From NCBI RefSeq assembly GCF_004795035.1, contig NZ_SSBK01000014.1:62001-126000 (forward strand): DNA of 64,000 nucleotides. The letters run 5' to 3'. The notes under the pieces are model-generated. The model saw only the letters and a program-made list of their open reading frames with translations. It was not told the origin of the DNA and did no database searches. The translations under genes were made by a program, and so were the position numbers. Source of the DNA: Streptomyces sp. A0958 (GTDB taxonomy: Bacteria > Actinomycetota > Actinomycetes > Streptomycetales > Streptomycetaceae). Shown one piece after another: positions 61,711-64,000 of this stretch (its first letter is position 1; each line of letters begins with the position of its first letter).

Positions 61711-61784
61711 CCGGGGCTCCGCCCCGGACCCCGCTCCTCAAGCGCCGGAGGGGCTGGATCTCCGCCGACGCTTGAGGAGCGGGG
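61711..61784 (-). repeat. Streptomycete intergenic repeat with two hairpins
   Basis: ccggggc-tcc-gccccgg (61711-61727) is followed by a 16-bp stem: ccccgctcctcaagcg (61729-61744) and cgcttgaggagcgggg (61769-61784). From memory, the ccggggctccgccccgg / ctcctcaagcgccggag block recurs widely in intergenic DNA of streptomycetes. Here it starts 7 bases past the cobT stop and can terminate it. Confidence 0.75.
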
Positions 61785-61790
61785 TGTCCG

Positions 61791-64000
61791 CTACTTCTCA
61801 GTTACGCCCGCCGAGTCGAACGTTGCCACCTCGTGCATCGCGCGGGCCGCGCTCTGCACGATCGGCAGGGCCAGCAGGGCGCCGGTTCCCTCGCCGAGGC
61901 GGAGGTCGAGGTCGACCAGGGGGCGCAGGCCCAGCTTGTTGAGGGCGGCCACGTGGCCGGGCTCGGCGCTGCGGTGGCCCGCGATGCATGCCGCCAGGGC
62001 CTCCGGGGCGATCGCACGGGCCACCAGGGCGGCCGCTCCCGCGCTCACGCCGTCGAGGATCACCGGCGTACGGAGCGACGCCCCGCCCAGGAGGAACCCG
62101 GCCATCGCCGCGTGCTCCAGGCCCCCGACGGCCGCCAGCACGCCGATCGGGTCCGCCGGGTCCGGCTGGTGCAGTTCGAGGGCGCGGCGCACCACGTCGA
62201 TCTTGCGCGCGTGCATCTCGTCGTTGATGCCCGTGCCCCGGCCCGTCACCTCGGCCGGGTCCATCCCCGTGTACACACAGATCAGCGCCGCCGACGCCGT
62301 CGTGTTGGCGATGCCCATCTCGCCCGTCAGCAGGGCCTTGTTGCCGGCCGCTACCAGATCGCGGGCGGTCTCGATGCCCACCTCGATCGCCGCGTGGACC
62401 TCCTCGCGGGTGAGCGCGGGCCCCGTCGTGAAGTCCGCAGTGCCGGCCCGCACCTTGCGGGGCAGCAGACCCGGCGTCGCGGGCAGGTCCGCCACCGCGC
62501 CGACGTCGACCACGCACACCTCGGCGCCGACCTGCGCCGCGAAGGCGTTGCAGACCGCGCCGCCGCCGAGCATGTTCGCGATCATCTGGCCCGTGACCTC
62601 CTGCGGCCACGCCGTGACGCCCTGCGCGTGCACCCCGTGGTCGCCCGCGAAGACCGCGACGGCCGCGGGCTCGGGGATCGGCGGCGGGCACATCCGGGAC
62701 AGTCCCGCGAGCTGCGCCGAGATGATCTCCAGCATGCCGAGCGCACCGGCCGGCTTGGTCATCCGCTTCTGGCGCTCCCACGCCTCGCCCAGCGCCTTGG
62801 CGTCCAGCGGCCGGATGTTGGCGATCGTCTCCTGGAGCAGGTCGTGCGGCGCCTCGCCGGGCAGCGCGCGGCGACCGTACGTCTCCTCGTGCACGACCCA
62901 CGACAGCGGACGCCTCTTCGACCAGCCCGCCTGCATCAGCTCGGGGTCCTCCGGGAACTCGTCCACGTACCCCACGCACAGGTACGCCACGACCTCCAGC
63001 TGCTCCGGCAGCCCCAGCGCCCGCACCATCTCGCGCTCGTCGAAGAAGCTCACCCAGCCGACCCCGAGGCCTTCCGCGCGTGCCGCCAGCCACAGGTTCT
63101 CCACGGCCAGCGCCGAGGAGTACGGAGCCATCTGCGGCTGCGTGTGCCGGCCCAGCGTGTGGCGGCCGCCCCGCGTCGGGTCCGCGGTGACCACGATGTT
63201 GACCGGTGTGTCGAGGATCGCCTCGATCTTCAGTTCCTTGAACTGCTTCGCCCGGGCCTTCGGCAGCGACTTGGCGTACGCGTCCCGCTGCTGCTGCGCC
63301 AGCTCGTGCATCGAGCGGCGCGTCTCCGCGGACCGGATGACGACGAAGTCCCACGGCTGCGAGTGCCCCACGCTGGGCGCGGTGTGCGCCGCTTCCAGGA
63401 CGCGCAGCAGCACCTCGTGCGGGATGGGGTCGCTGCGGAAGCCGTTACGGATGTCGCGGCGCTCCCGCATCACACGCAGGACGGCCTCGCGCTCGGCGTC
63501 GTCGTACCCCGGTGCGGGCGGCGAGGCGACAGGCATCTCTTCCGGCCCCGCCTCATTGGAGCCGGATTCGGGCTCGGGTTCGGATTCGGAGTCGGGCCCA
63601 GCCTCTTCGGTCCGGGGAGCCTCCGGGGCCTCGGGGGCGGCAAGTGCCTCCGGGACGGCGGGGGCCTCGGCGACCTCGGGAGCTTCTTCGGGAACTTCTG
63701 TGGAGACCTCTGCGGGCTGCGGGGCCGGGGTGGGCTCGTTGAGCTCGGTGGTCTCGGGGGACCCGGTGACCTCGGCGGGTCCAGCCGTTCCGGCGACATC
63801 AACAGAAACCGTGGCCTCGGCAGAAACAGTGGCCTCAGCAGAAACCGCGACCTCCGGGGAAGCCGTGGCCTCCGGAAACTCGGTGGTCTCGGCGGCCACA
63901 GGAGCTGCGGCGGCCTCAGGCGTCACCGCGGCCTCGATGGGCTCAGCAGCCTCAGGAAACCCGACGACCTCAGCAGCCTCAGGAGACCCGATGACCTCAG
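61791..64000 (-). CDS. cobT: BluB-CobT fusion: DMB synthase / nicotinate-nucleotide-DMB phosphoribosyltransferase (5' end beyond window)
   Basis: At least 735 residues, open to the window edge. Counting from a GTG at 63926: residues 1 to ~145 are low-complexity Pro/Glu/Ala/Val repeats. About 146-355 is a BluB-like nitroreductase (RERRDIRNGFRSDPIPHEVL, APSVGHSQPWDFVVIRS, PQMAPYSSALAVENLWLAAR) that makes 5,6-dimethylbenzimidazole from FMNH2. About 360-711 is CobT (FAGDHGVHAQGVTAWPQEV, GNKALLTGEMGIANTTASA, catalytic Glu in LGEGTGALLALPIV), which makes alpha-ribazole phosphate. The fusion couples lower-ligand synthesis to its activation. The repeats continue in frame to position 64000, so the true start is probably outside. 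Confidence 0.93.
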   Translation of the reverse strand, partial: EVIGSPEAAEVVGFPEAAEPIEAAVTPEAAAAPVAAETTEFPEATASPEVAVSAEATVSAEATVSVDVAGTAGPAEVTGSPETTELNEPTPAPQPAEVSTEVPEEAPEVAEAPAVPEALAAPEAPEAPRTEEAGPDSESEPEPESGSNEAGPEEMPVASPPAPGYDDAEREAVLRVMRERRDIRNGFRSDPIPHEVLLRVLEAAHTAPSVGHSQPWDFVVIRSAETRRSMHELAQQQRDAYAKSLPKARAKQFKELKIEAILDTPVNIVVTADPTRGGRHTLGRHTQPQMAPYSSALAVENLWLAARAEGLGVGWVSFFDEREMVRALGLPEQLEVVAYLCVGYVDEFPEDPELMQAGWSKRRPLSWVVHEETYGRRALPGEAPHDLLQETIANIRPLDAKALGEAWERQKRMTKPAGALGMLEIISAQLAGLSRMCPPPIPEPAAVAVFAGDHGVHAQGVTAWPQEVTGQMIANMLGGGAVCNAFAAQVGAEVCVVDVGAVADLPATPGLLPRKVRAGTADFTTGPALTREEVHAAIEVGIETARDLVAAGNKALLTGEMGIANTTASAALICVYTGMDPAEVTGRGTGINDEMHARKIDVVRRALELHQPDPADPIGVLAAVGGLEHAAMAGFLLGGASLRTPVILDGVSAGAAALVARAIAPEALAACIAGHRSAEPGHVAALNKLGLRPLVDLDLRLGEGTGALLALPIVQSAARAMHEVATFDSAGVTEK

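Overview
This is a high-GC actinobacterial chromosome segment, almost certainly from the core of a Streptomyces chromosome. The evidence is extreme G/C bias at third codon positions, frequent GTG/TTG starts, an intact ssgB sporulation gene, a phosphatidylinositol mannoside lipid operon, and a gene order (efp, aro cluster, alaS, rpsD, hisS, relA, apt, secFD, ruv, pdx, pimA, thrS, ssgB, cobA/cobT) that I recall from memory as matching the S. coelicolor SCO1490-1553 interval. I see no prophage, insertion sequence, CRISPR array or biosynthetic cluster; most of the window is housekeeping DNA. All identifications come from reading translated sequence, without database searches.

Layout. 1-12.7 kb: a minus-strand run with EF-P (cut by the window edge), an M24 peptidase-like protein, a P-loop ATPase, the shikimate genes aroQ, a fused aroK-aroB, aroC and aroE, then mltG, ruvX, alaS and two small membrane-associated proteins. 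12.9-21 kb: an NB-ARC/TPR protein, rpsD, a DUF2470 gene behind a near-consensus iron box, rarA, a VKOR-family protein, hisS and a metallo-beta-lactamase-fold hydrolase. 21.2-24.2 kb: plus-strand cyclophilin, DUF349 protein and a secreted ALF-repeat protein. 24.2-35.9 kb: minus-strand relA, apt, secF, secD, yajC, ruvB, ruvA, ruvC, yebC, pdxT and pdxS. 36.2-39.6 kb: phosphatidylinositol mannoside operon (PIP synthase, PatA, PimA and a membrane-anchored protein) behind a ~170-bp palindrome.

39.9-48.7 kb is the most eroded and variable part: a frameshifted EF-G-type remnant, an unknown membrane protein, a HIT protein, a potassium-channel pore remnant, thrS, two head-to-head gene remnants, and a giant integral membrane protein gene bracketed by two identical tRNA-Val(CAC) genes. 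48.7-56.3 kb: PGPGW membrane protein, ssgB, CGNR zinc-finger regulator, acetylxylan esterase with a LacI-type operator upstream, a DsbA-like protein, a GNAT protein and a pabB/pabC-like pair. 56.4-64 kb: a five-tRNA cluster (Gly, Cys, three Val), a one-pass Ser/Thr kinase, a SpoU methyltransferase, siroheme synthase and a BluB-CobT fusion that runs off the window.

Functional themes: aromatic precursor supply (aro genes; pab genes use the resulting chorismate); translation (EF-P, three aminoacyl-tRNA synthetases, S4, seven tRNAs); stringent response and purine salvage (relA, apt); Sec export; Holliday-junction processing (ruvABC, ruvX, rarA); B6 and tetrapyrrole/B12 cofactors; and PI-mannoside lipid synthesis. 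Many neighbours are translationally coupled through ATGA or GTGA overlaps. The observations most worth a second look are the iron box/DUF2470 pair, the large palindrome ahead of the PI lipid operon, the aroK-aroB fusion, the BluB-CobT fusion with a long repetitive N-terminus, and the decayed genes between 40 and 46 kb.
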